Source of the DNA: Geodermatophilus sabuli
GTDB taxonomy: Bacteria; Actinomycetota; Actinomycetes; Mycobacteriales; Geodermatophilaceae
Length of the DNA stretch: 64,000 nt
Direction of reading: 5' to 3'
Assembly: GCF_900215145.1 (NCBI RefSeq)
Contig: NZ_OBDO01000005.1
Span: forward strand, 248,001 to 312,000
Below the pieces are notes generated by a model. That model searched no databases. It was not told where the DNA came from and saw only the letters and a program-made list of their open reading frames with translations. The translations under genes and the position numbers were made by a program. Each line of letters begins with the position of its first letter. The first letter of the stretch is position 1. This document shows positions 1 to 9,238 of this stretch, piece after piece.

Positions 1-307
1 CCACGTCGTCGTCATGGCCAAGGGGCAGAAGATCGCCCATGGCACGGTCGAGGAGATCGTCGGCGTCGGTGGCGCGGTGCTCGTCGGGCTGGCCGACGAC
101 GCCGACACCGACCGGGCGATCGCCGTCCTCGAGGGGCTGCCCGGGGTGTCGGCGGGCCGCACCGACGAGGGTCTGGTGGCCGAGCTCGACGGCACCAGCC
201 GGGCCCGGGCGCTGCAGGCGCTCGTGGCCGAGGGCATCGAGGTCGACCAGTTCACGCCGCGCCGTCGGCTCGAGGACGCCTTCCTGGCGCTGGTGGGAGA
301 GTCATGA
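1..307 (+). CDS. ABC transporter ATP-binding protein, C-terminal fragment
   Basis: The reading frame is already open at the left edge, so only about the last 100 residues are present. The first visible residues (HVVVMAKGQKIAHG) match the end of an ABC nucleotide-binding domain, just after the switch histidine, where the product reads 'marking as G/T..'. The rest is the C-terminal regulatory extension common in ABC-2 type ATPases of the CcmA class, ending in RRLEDAFLALVGES. The stop overlaps the start of the permease gene by four bases (ATGA), so the two are probably translated together. Substrate cannot be read from this part. The ATPase assignment is firm from context; Walker motifs lie outside the window. 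Confidence 0.8.
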   Translation, partial: HVVVMAKGQKIAHGTVEEIVGVGGAVLVGLADDADTDRAIAVLEGLPGVSAGRTDEGLVAELDGTSRARALQALVAEGIEVDQFTPRRRLEDAFLALVGES

Positions 308-1185
308 GCCGAGCCGTGGACACCGGGCACGTCCAGCCGACCGGGGCGGTGGCCGGTTACCGCCCCGAGCGCACCCTGCGGCTGTCGGTCGAGCTGCGGC
401 GGCAGTTCAAGCGGCGGCGCACCCTGGGCGTCTTCGCGCTGATGGTGGCGCTGCCGCTGATCCTGATCGCCGCCCTGCAGCTGGGTGCCAGCGAGGAGGC
501 CGCGGAGAACAACCGGCTCAACCTGGTCGACGTCGCCACCTCGAGCGGGTTGAACTTCACCCTGTTCGTGCTGTTCGCGACGACGGGCTTCTTCCTGGTC
601 GTCGTCTACGCGCTGTTCTTCGGCGACACCGTGGCCGCCGAGGCGCAGTGGGGGTCGCTGCGCTACACGCTGGCCACGCCGGTGCCGCGGATGCGACTGC
701 TCCGCCAGAAGTGGTACGCGGCGCTGGTGCTCTCGGTCGGCGCGCTGCTGACCCTCGCCGTGGTCGGGCTCGTCGCCGGCGGCATCGCGTTCGGTTTCGA
801 GGCCATCCAGACCCCGGTCGGCGTGACCCTCCCGCAGGGGGAGGGCCTGCTGCGGCTGGCCGGCATGGTCGGCTACCTCGCCGTCCACCTGCTGGTCGTG
901 GGGACGCTGGCGTTCTGGTTCTCCACCATCACCGACGCGCCGCTGGCCGCTGTCGGGGGCGCGGTGTTCACGATGTTCGTCTTCGCGATCCTGGACCAGG
1001 TCGAGCAGCTGGGCTCGATCCGCGACTGGTTCCCGACCGCGGAGGAGTTCGCCTGGACCGACCTGCTCCAGACGCCGGTCGACTCCGGTGACCTGTTCCG
1101 CGGCGTCGTCCAGTCGTTGGTCTACGCGGCGGTGTTCACCGCCCTGGCGTTCCGCCACTTCGCCCGCCGCGACGTCACCTCGTGA
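304..1185 (+). CDS. ABC-2 type transporter permease
   Basis: A 293-residue integral membrane protein with about six hydrophobic segments: one near residue 45, then four in the middle (about 85-110, 140-165, 185-215, 215-235) and one near the C-terminus. It resembles ABC-2 family permeases that pair with the ATPase encoded just upstream. The ATG overlaps the ATPase stop codon, which supports an exporter of two ATPases plus two permeases. A large loop follows the first segment, as in this family. Its TGA stop is the first base triplet of a perfect 34-bp palindrome shared with the convergent gene. Substrate unknown; drug, lipid or peptide export are all possible. Confidence 0.8.
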   Translation: MSRAVDTGHVQPTGAVAGYRPERTLRLSVELRRQFKRRRTLGVFALMVALPLILIAALQLGASEEAAENNRLNLVDVATSSGLNFTLFVLFATTGFFLVVVYALFFGDTVAAEAQWGSLRYTLATPVPRMRLLRQKWYAALVLSVGALLTLAVVGLVAGGIAFGFEAIQTPVGVTLPQGEGLLRLAGMVGYLAVHLLVVGTLAFWFSTITDAPLAAVGGAVFTMFVFAILDQVEQLGSIRDWFPTAEEFAWTDLLQTPVDSGDLFRGVVQSLVYAAVFTALAFRHFARRDVTS

Positions 1186-1216
1186 TCTGTCGGTTTCCGC
1201 GGAAACCGACAGATCA
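1183..1216. terminator. bidirectional palindromic terminator carrying both stop codons
   Basis: A perfect 34-bp palindrome with arms TGATCTGTCGGTTTCCG. The first three bases are the stop codon of the ABC permease, and the last three (TCA) are the stop codon of the convergent HAD gene. No T-run follows, which is usual in high-GC actinobacteria. The core CTGTCGGTTTCC/GGAAACCGACAG recurs at 29911-29950, again between convergent genes. Confidence 0.75.
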
Positions 1217-2029
1217 GAGGCAGGCGCGGACGGCCTGCGCCCAGCCCACGCCCATGGCGGCGTCGGTCACCGTCACGTTGGGGACGGCGGCCAGCCGGCC
1301 GGCCATCCCGTCGACCGTGGCCCCGTTCGCGGTGATCCACAACCGGCCCACCGCGGGTGCCATCTCCAGGTCGCTCACGCTGTCGCCGATCGCCACGGCG
1401 TCGGCGGGCGTGAGGCCCCGCCGCGCCAGGTCCCAGGCGATCGCCGCACCCTTGGAGATGCCGCGCGGCATGAGGTGGTAGACGCGCGGTGGCAGCGCCT
1501 CGGGCGCCAGGGACATCCGCGACGTCGCCGGGATCGAGCCGTTGTCGTTCAGGGTCAGCCAGCCGGCGCCCATCTCGGCCAGCTCGGCGTCCACCGCCAG
1601 CGGGTCGACCCGGCCGCGCAGCAGCGCGTCGGTCCGGTGCGTGGCGTGCCAGGGCGTGTGCCACTCCAGCCGCCCGGCGTGGCGGGCCAGCAGCTCCTCG
1701 ACGACGCCGAGCCCGGCCATCACCTCCATGGGGGTGCGGCCGTCGTACTCCGGCGGCAGCCCCCCGGTGAGGTGGTGCACGCTGCGCCCGGCGTCCCAGC
1801 TGACCACCGACCCCAGCTCGGCGATCGCGCCGTCCGCGGCGAAGATCCGCGCCGCCTCCACGAGCTGCTCGAACGTCCGCCCGCTGACCAGCACCAGCGG
1901 GACCCCGGCCCGGTGCAGGTCCAGCAGGGCGGCGGCCGGGCTGTCGGTGAGCTCGCGGGTCGCCGTGTGCCAGAAGGAGCCGCGCGGACCCACCATCGTG
2001 CCGTCGAGGTCGGTGTAGAGGATGCGCAC
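1214..2029 (-). CDS. HAD-superfamily phosphatase (Cof/MPGP-like)
   Basis: About 271 residues. HAD motif I is DLDGT near the N-terminus, with nucleophile and acid-base aspartates; motif II is SGRT; a GISKG lysine motif and GDSVSDLEM (motif III/IV) follow. This is the Cof-type or mannosyl-3-phosphoglycerate-phosphatase-like branch with a C2 cap between motifs II and III. The substrate, probably a small phosphorylated metabolite, cannot be named. I chose the GTG that gives VRILYTDLDGT, because the family begins almost directly at motif I. A GTG eight codons further upstream (2053) is the alternative. It is convergent with the ABC permease and divergent from the threonine synthase leader. Confidence 0.8.
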   Translation of the reverse strand: MRILYTDLDGTMVGPRGSFWHTATRELTDSPAAALLDLHRAGVPLVLVSGRTFEQLVEAARIFAADGAIAELGSVVSWDAGRSVHHLTGGLPPEYDGRTPMEVMAGLGVVEELLARHAGRLEWHTPWHATHRTDALLRGRVDPLAVDAELAEMGAGWLTLNDNGSIPATSRMSLAPEALPPRVYHLMPRGISKGAAIAWDLARRGLTPADAVAIGDSVSDLEMAPAVGRLWITANGATVDGMAGRLAAVPNVTVTDAAMGVGWAQAVRACL

Positions 2030-2089
2030 GGGGGAGGAGGCTGCCACGCACACATCGTGGTCGGCCCGGTGCGGCGTGGCTCACGTGGG

Positions 2090-2095
2090 TACAGT
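2090..2095 (+). promoter_or_regulatory. putative -10 element for thrC leader
   Basis: TACAGT fits the actinobacterial TAnnnT -10 pattern and lies about 10 bases before the first stem of the SAM riboswitch, so transcription would start just upstream of the aptamer. No convincing -35 was seen. Confidence 0.4.
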
Positions 2096-2105
2096 CAGTG
2101 CCGTT

Positions 2106-2240
2106 CCACTCATCCAGAGGGGCAGAGGGACACGGCCCGACGAAGCCCCGGCAACCGCCGCCTGCGGGATCCACGCAGCGGAAGGTGCCAATTCCGTCCC
2201 ACCCGGCTCGACGGCCCGGGGTGGGGAAGATGAGGAGGTA
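2106..2240 (+). promoter_or_regulatory. SAM-I (S-box) riboswitch controlling thrC
   Basis: The block has the S-box signature: GAGGGGCAGAGGGA, then GAAGCCCCGGCAACC, then AAGGTGCCAATTCCG, closed by GGAAGATGAGG. Stem P1 pairs CTCATC (2109-2114) with GATGAG (2229-2234). The 3' strand of P1 runs directly into the Shine-Dalgarno GAGGAGG (2232-2238), 10 bases before the thrC ATG. Ligand-stabilised P1 would therefore hide the ribosome site: a translational OFF switch. Aptamer identity is read from conserved motifs; the mechanism is inferred from the overlap. Confidence 0.88.
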
Positions 2241-2248
2241 GTCGTCGC

Positions 2249-3565
2249 ATGACCCTGACCGCTCCCGGTTCAATCCAGGCCGACTCGACTGGTGGCCGCC
2301 CCGCCCACTCAGGGCCCACCCCGGTGAACCCCGCACGCGGCCTGGTGTGTCGCAACTGCGGCACCACGTTCGGCCTGATCGCCGAGCACGCCTGCGCCGA
2401 GTGCTTCGGCCCTCTCGAGGTCGACTACGACCCGGAGGTCATGCGCGCGGTCACCCGCGAGCAGATCGAGGCCGGCCCGCAGAACATCTGGCGCTACGTC
2501 GCGCTGCTGCCGGTGGGCCACGACCCGGCGTCCCGGGTGTCCCTGGACCCGGGTATGACGCCGCTGGTGCGCGCCGACCGGCTGGCCGCCGAGCTCGGCC
2601 TCACCGGCGGGCTGTGGGTCAAGGACGACTCCGCCAACCCCACGCACTCGTTCAAGGACCGCGTGGTCAGCCTGGCCGCCACCGCCGCCAAGGGTCTCGG
2701 CTACTCCAAGATCGCCGCCGCCTCCACGGGCAACCTGGCCAACTCCGTCGCCGCGCACGCCGCGCGGGTCGGCGTGCCCTCGTTCGTGTTCATCCCGTCG
2801 GACCTCGAGCCGGGCAAGGTCGTGCAGTCGGCCGTCTACGGCCAGACGCTGGTCGCCGTCGAGGGCTCCTACGACGACGTCAACCGGCTGACCAGCGAGC
2901 TCGCCGAGACCGACGAGTTCGAGGACACCGCCTTCGTCAACCAGAACGTGCGGCCGTACTACGCCGAGGGCTCCAAGACGGTGGGCTACGAGATCGCCGA
3001 GCAGCTCGGCTGGCGGATCCCGGCCCAGGTCGTCATCCCGATGGCATCCGGCTCGCTGCTGACCAAGGTGGACAAGGCCTTCCGCGAGCTCACCGCCGCG
3101 GGCATCGTCGAGGCCACCGAGTGGACGGTCTTCGGCGCCCAGTCCGCCGGCTGCGACCCGATCGCCACCGCCTTCGACAACGGGTGGGACGTCGTCAAGC
3201 CGGTGAAGCCGACGGGGATCGCCAAGTCGCTGAACATCGGCAACCCCGCCGACGGCCCGTACGCCCTGGACGCCATCCGGCGCACCGGTGGGTCGGTCGG
3301 CCGGGTCGGCGACGAGCAGATCGTGCAGGGCATCCGCGACCTCGCCCGCACCACGGGCGTCTTCGCCGAGACCGCCGGCGGCGTCACCGTCGCGGTGTTG
3401 CGCCAGCTGGTCGAGGACGGCCGGCTGGACCCGGCGAAGGAGACCGTCGTCCTCAACACCGGTGAGGGGCTGAAGACCCTCGACCCGCTGGAGCCGGTCG
3501 TGGGACCCACCCACGTCGTGGAGCCGTCGCTGAAGTCGGTGCGGGCCGCCGGTCTCATCGGGTGA
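2249..3565 (+). CDS. thrC: threonine synthase
   Basis: Converts O-phospho-L-homoserine to L-threonine and phosphate using PLP, in the cytoplasm. The product is 438 residues, normal for the bacterial/archaeal type. An N-terminal zinc-ribbon-like segment has cysteines at about 34, 37, 49 and 52. The PLP lysine is about residue 136 in THSFKDR, followed by the ASTGNLANS phosphate-binding region and a C-terminal GEGLKTLD. The ATG has a strong GAGGAGG site 10 bases upstream, embedded in the SAM riboswitch. O-phosphohomoserine is the branch point between threonine and methionine in many actinobacteria, which makes control by S-adenosylmethionine sensible. The identification is secure. Confidence 0.95.
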   Translation: MTLTAPGSIQADSTGGRPAHSGPTPVNPARGLVCRNCGTTFGLIAEHACAECFGPLEVDYDPEVMRAVTREQIEAGPQNIWRYVALLPVGHDPASRVSLDPGMTPLVRADRLAAELGLTGGLWVKDDSANPTHSFKDRVVSLAATAAKGLGYSKIAAASTGNLANSVAAHAARVGVPSFVFIPSDLEPGKVVQSAVYGQTLVAVEGSYDDVNRLTSELAETDEFEDTAFVNQNVRPYYAEGSKTVGYEIAEQLGWRIPAQVVIPMASGSLLTKVDKAFRELTAAGIVEATEWTVFGAQSAGCDPIATAFDNGWDVVKPVKPTGIAKSLNIGNPADGPYALDAIRRTGGSVGRVGDEQIVQGIRDLARTTGVFAETAGGVTVAVLRQLVEDGRLDPAKETVVLNTGEGLKTLDPLEPVVGPTHVVEPSLKSVRAAGLIG

Positions 3566-3766
3566 GCGAGTAGGGTCGGAGCCGGTCCGGGTCGAGGCTG
3601 TCCCCCGATCCGGTGTGGTGTGTGCGTGAGTTTGCTCTCACCACGCCTCTTGTGTTGTACCTTCTCCCGCGGTTCCAGTTCCACGTTCGTGTTCGACGGG
3701 CGGAAGAGCTAGACCCGACGCCGGAATGGCTGGCGTCGTCCGCACGCACGAAACGTGGGAGCACAC
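3566..3766 (+). promoter_or_regulatory. promoter and long leader of cspA
   Basis: About 200 bases without a gene, noticeably richer in T than the surroundings. TACCTT at 3658-3663 is a possible -10 with TTGCTC at 3632-3637 upstream, giving a leader of about 100 bases. A 7-bp hairpin (CGACGCC/GGCGTCG, 3717-3739) sits shortly before the start codon. Long structured leaders are typical of cold-shock genes, where they act in temperature control. Confidence 0.45.
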
Positions 3767-3967
3767 GTGGCACAGGGCACCGTGAAGTGGTTCAACGCCG
3801 AGAAGGGCTTCGGCTTCATCGCCGTCGACGGCGGCCAGGACGTCTTCGTCCACTACTCGGCCATCCAGATGGACGGGTACAAGAGCCTCGACGAGGGCCA
3901 GCGGGTCACCTTCGAGGTCGTCCAGGGCGAGAAGGGTCCGCAGGCCGACGCCGTGCGCACCGCCTGA
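3767..3967 (+). CDS. cold-shock protein (CspA family)
   Basis: A 66-residue single cold-shock domain, the usual length. It carries RNP1 (KGFGFI) and RNP2 (VFVHYSAI), which bind single-stranded RNA/DNA and melt RNA secondary structure. The GTG giving [10 protein letters not shown] is preferred to the in-frame ATG four codons upstream, because family members start immediately at this strand. It is transcribed alone: a long leader lies upstream and a strong hairpin follows the stop. A second, extended cold-shock protein occurs at 33.6 kb. The exact paralogue name (cspA, cspB) cannot be fixed from sequence alone. Confidence 0.93.
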   Translation: MAQGTVKWFNAEKGFGFIAVDGGQDVFVHYSAIQMDGYKSLDEGQRVTFEVVQGEKGPQADAVRTA

Positions 3968-5875
<1,908 letters not shown>

Positions 5876-5878
5876 TGA

Positions 5879-5932
5879 AGGACCCCGTCCTCCCCACCCC
5901 TCGCTAGCTCGGGGCGGGCCCGGGACGGGGCC
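5879..5932 (+). terminator. terminator after groEL
   Basis: GGACCCCGTCC pairs with GGGACGGGGCC across an internal GC-rich arm, beginning four bases after the groEL stop. Confidence 0.6.
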
Positions 5933-5950
5933 GTTCCAGTCCGTCACCTG

Positions 5951-5985
5951 CAGGGGCGGTCCCGCACTCCGCGGGGCCGCCCCTG
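5951..5985. terminator. second hairpin downstream of groEL
   Basis: CAGGGGCGG pairs perfectly with CCGCCCCTG, with an inner CCCGC/GCGGG stem. It lies between convergent groEL and the VOC gene and may act as a backup terminator for either. Confidence 0.55.
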
Positions 5986-6010
5986 TCGGCGTGTGTGCCC
6001 TCTCTGCGCC

Positions 6011-6069
6011 GCCGAGATCGGCGATCTCGTCACCTGTGGGGCCGGGAACCGCCGAGATCGGCGATCTCG
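6011..6069. repeat. duplicated near-palindrome downstream of VOC gene
   Basis: GCCGAGATCGGCGATCTCG occurs twice, at 6011 and 6051, separated by 21 bases. Each copy can fold on itself (CGAGAT/ATCTCG). They follow the stop codon of the leftward VOC gene, so termination is one explanation. Confidence 0.6.
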
Positions 6070-6087
6070 GCGCCGGCGGGGGTCGCC

Positions 6088-6465
6088 TCAGCCCTCGTCG
6101 GCGAAGCAGCAGAACTCGTTGCCCTCCGGGTCGGCGAGCACGTCCCACGCCACCTCGTCGTCCTTGGCCCGCAGCAGGGTGGCGCCCGCAGCCAGCAGGG
6201 CCGCGGTGTCCCCGACGACGTCGAGGTGCATGCGGTTCTTGACCGTCTTGGGCTCGGGCACCGGGTTGAGCCAGATGACCGGTCCGCTGCCCGCCGGGTC
6301 GGCGATCGGCACGGGCCACTCCGCCGGCCGCGGCGCCTGGTAGTCCCCGGGCTGCAGGTCGGTCAGGCGCACGTATCCGAGGGCGGCGCACCACCAGTCG
6401 GCCTGCGCCTGGTGGTCGACGGCGTCGAGGCAGAAGTCCTTCACGCGGGCGGGTGCGTCGGCCAT
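6088..6465 (-). CDS. VOC-superfamily (glyoxalase-like) protein
   Basis: A 125-residue protein with one vicinal-oxygen-chelate module pair: DFCLDAVDHQAQADWWCAAL at the start, a central NRMHLDV strand and a final DPEGNEFCC strand. The His and Glu positions match metal-ligand positions of glyoxalase/bleomycin-resistance-type proteins. Members bind a metal and small substrates or sequester drugs; no substrate can be assigned. It is transcribed leftward; its ATG overlaps an ATG of the rightward DUF72 gene, although the true DUF72 start is probably slightly downstream. A single stand-alone gene. Confidence 0.82.
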   Translation of the reverse strand: MADAPARVKDFCLDAVDHQAQADWWCAALGYVRLTDLQPGDYQAPRPAEWPVPIADPAGSGPVIWLNPVPEPKTVKNRMHLDVVGDTAALLAAGATLLRAKDDEVAWDVLADPEGNEFCCFADEG

Positions 6466-6490
6466 GACCGCGCAGGGTAGGCGGCTGTCC

Positions 6491-7282
6491 GTGGCCGTGG
6501 TGATCGGGACGTCGGGGTGGCAGTACCGCGACTGGCGGGGCCGCTTCTACCCGCAGCGGCTGCCGCAGCGGCTGTGGCTGGAGCACTACGCCGAGCACTT
6601 CGCCATGGTGGAGAGCAACAACGCCTTCTACCGGCTGCCCGAGCTGACCACGTTCGAGGCGTGGCGGACCCGCACGCCCGCCGACTTCCGCTGGGCCGTC
6701 AAGGCCAGCCGGTTCCTCACCCACGTCAAGCGGCTGCGCGAACCGGAGGAGCCGGTCGCCCGGCTGATGGGCCGCGCCGCCGGGCTGGGGGAGCGGCTGG
6801 ACGTCGTCCTGCTGCAGCTGCCGCCCACCCTGCAGGCCGATCCCGAGCTGCTGCGGACCTGCCTCGCGCAGTTCCCGGCCGGCACCCGGGTCGCCGTCGA
6901 GCCGCGGCACGTCAGCTGGTGGACCGACGAGGTCCGCGCTCTGCTCGAGCGGTACGGCGCCGCGCTGTGCTGGGCCGACCGCGACGAGCAACCGGTCGCG
7001 CCGCTGTGGCGCACCGCGGTCTGGGGCTACCTGCGGTTCCACACCGGGACGGCGCAGCCGTGGCCGCGCTACCGGCCGGAGACCCTGCGGCTCTGGGCCG
7101 AGCGGCTGGCCGCGACCTGGGGACCGGAGGAGGACGTGCTCGTCTACTTCAACAACGACCCGGGCGGTGCGGCGGTCATCGACGCCGTCGCCTTCGCCGA
7201 GGCGGTGCGCGCCACCGGCCGGACGCCGACCCGCGTGCCCACGCTCGACCAGGCGACCGGGCTGGCCTGGGCCGCCGCGTGA
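6491..7282 (+). CDS. DUF72 family protein (YecE-like)
   Basis: About 263 residues with the DUF72 hallmark VIGTSGWQYRDWRGRFYP at the start, NNAFYRLP near residue 50 and a C-terminal VYFNNDPGGAA motif. The fold is a TIM-barrel-like domain; biochemical function is unknown for the family. I prefer the GTG at the core motif (alternatives are GTGs at 6497 and 6500) over the ATG at 6464, which would overlap the divergent VOC start codon and add nine residues outside the family pattern. It stands alone between divergent and convergent neighbours. Confidence 0.85.
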   Translation: MAVVIGTSGWQYRDWRGRFYPQRLPQRLWLEHYAEHFAMVESNNAFYRLPELTTFEAWRTRTPADFRWAVKASRFLTHVKRLREPEEPVARLMGRAAGLGERLDVVLLQLPPTLQADPELLRTCLAQFPAGTRVAVEPRHVSWWTDEVRALLERYGAALCWADRDEQPVAPLWRTAVWGYLRFHTGTAQPWPRYRPETLRLWAERLAATWGPEEDVLVYFNNDPGGAAVIDAVAFAEAVRATGRTPTRVPTLDQATGLAWAAA

Positions 7283-7325
7283 GCGGAGTCGCTCGGTGCC
7301 GGGAACCGATCCCCGGCGACCCCGG

Positions 7326-8321
7326 TCAGAGGACGGCGGGGTCCTCGGCGTGCCGGATGCCCAGCTGGTCGGCCGCCTGCCCGAGCACCGCCTGCACCGC
7401 CAGCGTGTCGGCCAGCGGCATGACCGCGCTCTCGGTGCGGCCGGCCCGCAGGCACTCGGTCACCTCGACCAGTTCGTGCGCGTAGCCGGTGCCGGTCTGG
7501 GGGCGGGTGATCGTCTCCGGTGCGGTGCCGGCGCGGTGCAGCACGATCGTCTGCGGGTGGTGGAAGCGGGGGAGGACGTCGATCCAGCCGGTCGTCCCGA
7601 ACACGCGGGCCTGCCCGGGCGTCGGGTACCGCAGCGAGGTCGTGAGCGTCGCGGAGCGCCCGTCGTCGTAGCCCAGCAGGATCGAGGCCTCGGCGTCGGC
7701 CCCGGTGGGGAACAGCGAGCCGGCGACGTGCACCGTGTCGGGGGCGCCGAGCAGCATCTGGGCGAAGGACACCACGTAGACGCCGAGGTCGAGCAGCGCG
7801 CCGCCGCCGAGCTCCAGGGCGAACAGCCGGTCCAGCGGGTCGTAGTCGCGGGCCACGCCCAGGTCGGCCTGCACCGAGCGCACCTCCCCGATCGCGCCGT
7901 CGGCCACCAGCTCCCGCAGCCGCACGACCGCCGGCTGGAACCGCGTCCACATCGCCTCCATGACGAAGACGCCGCGCTCCCGGGCTCGGTCGATCACCTC
8001 CGTGGCCCCCGGCGTGGTGGCGGTGAACGCCTTCTCCACCAGCAGGGCCCTGCCCGCGTCGAGGGCGGCCAGCGCGACGGCGTGGTGCTGCGGGTGGGGC
8101 GTGGCGACGTAGAGGACGTCGACGTCCGGGTCGGCCAGGATGTCGGCGTAGGAGCCGTGGGCCCGCGCGAGCCCGTGCCGCTGCGCGAACGCCGCCGCCC
8201 GCTCGGCCGACCGCGAGGCGACCGCGACCGGCCGGGCGCCGGGGACGTGCGCGAAGTCGCCCATCACGCTCTCGGCGATGCGGCCCGGCCCCACGATGCC
8301 CCAGCGGATCTCCTCGGTCAC
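7326..8321 (-). CDS. Gfo/Idh/MocA-family NAD(P)-dependent oxidoreductase
   Basis: About 331 residues. The N-terminal Rossmann fold reads WGIVGPGRIAES, followed by VDVLYVATPHPQH and the EKAFT motif whose lysine is catalytic in this family. A C-terminal dimerisation and substrate domain follows. Such enzymes oxidise or reduce sugars, inositols or dihydrodiols; the sequence resembles the trans-1,2-dihydrobenzenediol dehydrogenase-like subgroup, but the substrate is uncertain. The GTG chosen gives VTEEIRWGIVG and has TAGCGT seven bases upstream, a leaderless arrangement. The promoter is back-to-back with that of the DUF4031 gene. Confidence 0.88.
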   Translation of the reverse strand: MTEEIRWGIVGPGRIAESVMGDFAHVPGARPVAVASRSAERAAAFAQRHGLARAHGSYADILADPDVDVLYVATPHPQHHAVALAALDAGRALLVEKAFTATTPGATEVIDRARERGVFVMEAMWTRFQPAVVRLRELVADGAIGEVRSVQADLGVARDYDPLDRLFALELGGGALLDLGVYVVSFAQMLLGAPDTVHVAGSLFPTGADAEASILLGYDDGRSATLTTSLRYPTPGQARVFGTTGWIDVLPRFHHPQTIVLHRAGTAPETITRPQTGTGYAHELVEVTECLRAGRTESAVMPLADTLAVQAVLGQAADQLGIRHAEDPAVL

Positions 8322-8328
8322 CCGGGCG

Positions 8329-8352
8329 ACGCTAGCCGGGCCAGGGGAGACT
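8329..8352. promoter_or_regulatory. back-to-back leaderless -10 elements
   Basis: Leftward TAGCGT (8329-8334) lies 7 bases before the oxidoreductase GTG. Rightward GAGACT (8347-8352) lies 6 bases before the DUF4031 GTG. Both fit the (N)AnnnT -10 pattern, so the two divergent promoters overlap within about 25 bases. Confidence 0.5.
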
Positions 8353-8358
8353 CGCGCC

Positions 8359-8640
8359 GTGGCCGTGCTGATCGACACCCCCGTGTGGCCCTGGCGCGGC
8401 CGGCTGTGGTCGCACCTGGTCAGCGACGTCTCCTACGACGAGTTGCACGCCTTCGTCGCCGCCGAGCTGGGCATCCCGCGGCGGGCGTTCCAGGGCGACC
8501 ACTACGACGTCCCCGCGGACCTCTACGACGTCGCGGTCGCCGCTGGCGCCCAGCCGGTCGGCTGCCGCGAGCTGCTCGGCCGGCTGCGCGGTGCCGGCCT
8601 GCGACTCAAGAAGACCCGGCCCGCCGCCTCAGCAGGGTGA
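8359..8640 (+). CDS. DUF4031 domain-containing protein
   Basis: A 93-residue protein with the DUF4031 pattern: VLIDTPVWPWRGRLWSHL at the N-terminus, then SYDELHAFVAAELGIPRRAF and HYDVP. Function is unknown; conserved Asp, Trp and His residues suggest a small enzyme or nucleotide-binding domain. The GTG is preferred to an upstream ATG because it starts at the family core and follows a -10-like hexamer by six bases. The 3' end overlaps the convergent HD-domain gene by 35 bases. Confidence 0.85.
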   Translation: MAVLIDTPVWPWRGRLWSHLVSDVSYDELHAFVAAELGIPRRAFQGDHYDVPADLYDVAVAAGAQPVGCRELLGRLRGAGLRLKKTRPAASAG

Positions 8641-9238
8641 GCTCGGCGGTCAGGTTGGCCCGGGCGCGCGGCGTCCACTGCGCGGCCACGGCGGGCAGCC
8701 GGTAGAGCGCCGGCAGCGCGAGCAGGTGCTCCAGGACGGCGGTCCGCCCCGCGGTGAACTCCTCGTCGGAGAGGTGCTGGTACTCCTCGCGCACCGCCGA
8801 GGCGTAGGCGGCGTAGGACTCCGGCGGGCCGGCCAGCACCGCGAGGTCGGCGTCGCAGAGCACCGCGCCGTTCGCGTCGGCCGGTGCGGGGTCGTGCCCG
8901 GCGGTCAGCAGGACCAACCGGACCACCTCCTCGACGCGCTCCTCCGGCACCAGCCCGCGCAGGCCGGCGCGGGCGCGCTCGGCGCTGACCTGCTCGTTGT
9001 CCGGCCGGCGCGGGTCGTAGACGACGTCGTGGTACCAGGCGGCCAGCCGCACGGCGTCCGGGTCGGCGGCGGCGCCGGCCAGCTCCCCGACCAGCCCGAG
9101 GACCGCGGCCAGGTGCGCGAGGTCGTGGTACCGGCGGTGCGGCTGGCTCCACGCGGCCACGACGGCGGCCCACTCGGTGCGCGAGGTGGGGGAGTCGCCG
9201 GCCAGCTGCGCCCACGCCTCGAAGCCGACGAGGCTCAT
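8606..9238 (-). CDS. HD-domain metal-dependent phosphohydrolase
   Basis: A 210-residue protein with an HD-type signature: YHDLAHL near residue 37, AAWYHDVVYD near residue 68, and a downstream DADLAVL aspartate. These residues bind divalent metal in HD phosphohydrolases. It belongs to the 'predicted metal-dependent HD superfamily' group; a nucleotide or phosphoester substrate is likely but unnamed. Its ATG overlaps the M20 peptidase stop (ATGA), so it is translationally coupled as the second gene of a two-gene operon. The 3' end overlaps the convergent DUF4031 gene by 35 bases. Confidence 0.85.
   Translation of the reverse strand: MSLVGFEAWAQLAGDSPTSRTEWAAVVAAWSQPHRRYHDLAHLAAVLGLVGELAGAAADPDAVRLAAWYHDVVYDPRRPDNEQVSAERARAGLRGLVPEERVEEVVRLVLLTAGHDPAPADANGAVLCDADLAVLAGPPESYAAYASAVREEYQHLSDEEFTAGRTAVLEHLLALPALYRLPAVAAQWTPRARANLTAELTLLRRRAGSS

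Noticed and set aside
6464..6490. ATG at 6464 as start of the DUF72 gene
   Set aside because: It overlaps the divergent VOC start codon and adds residues outside the family; GTG at 6491 begins at the conserved core.
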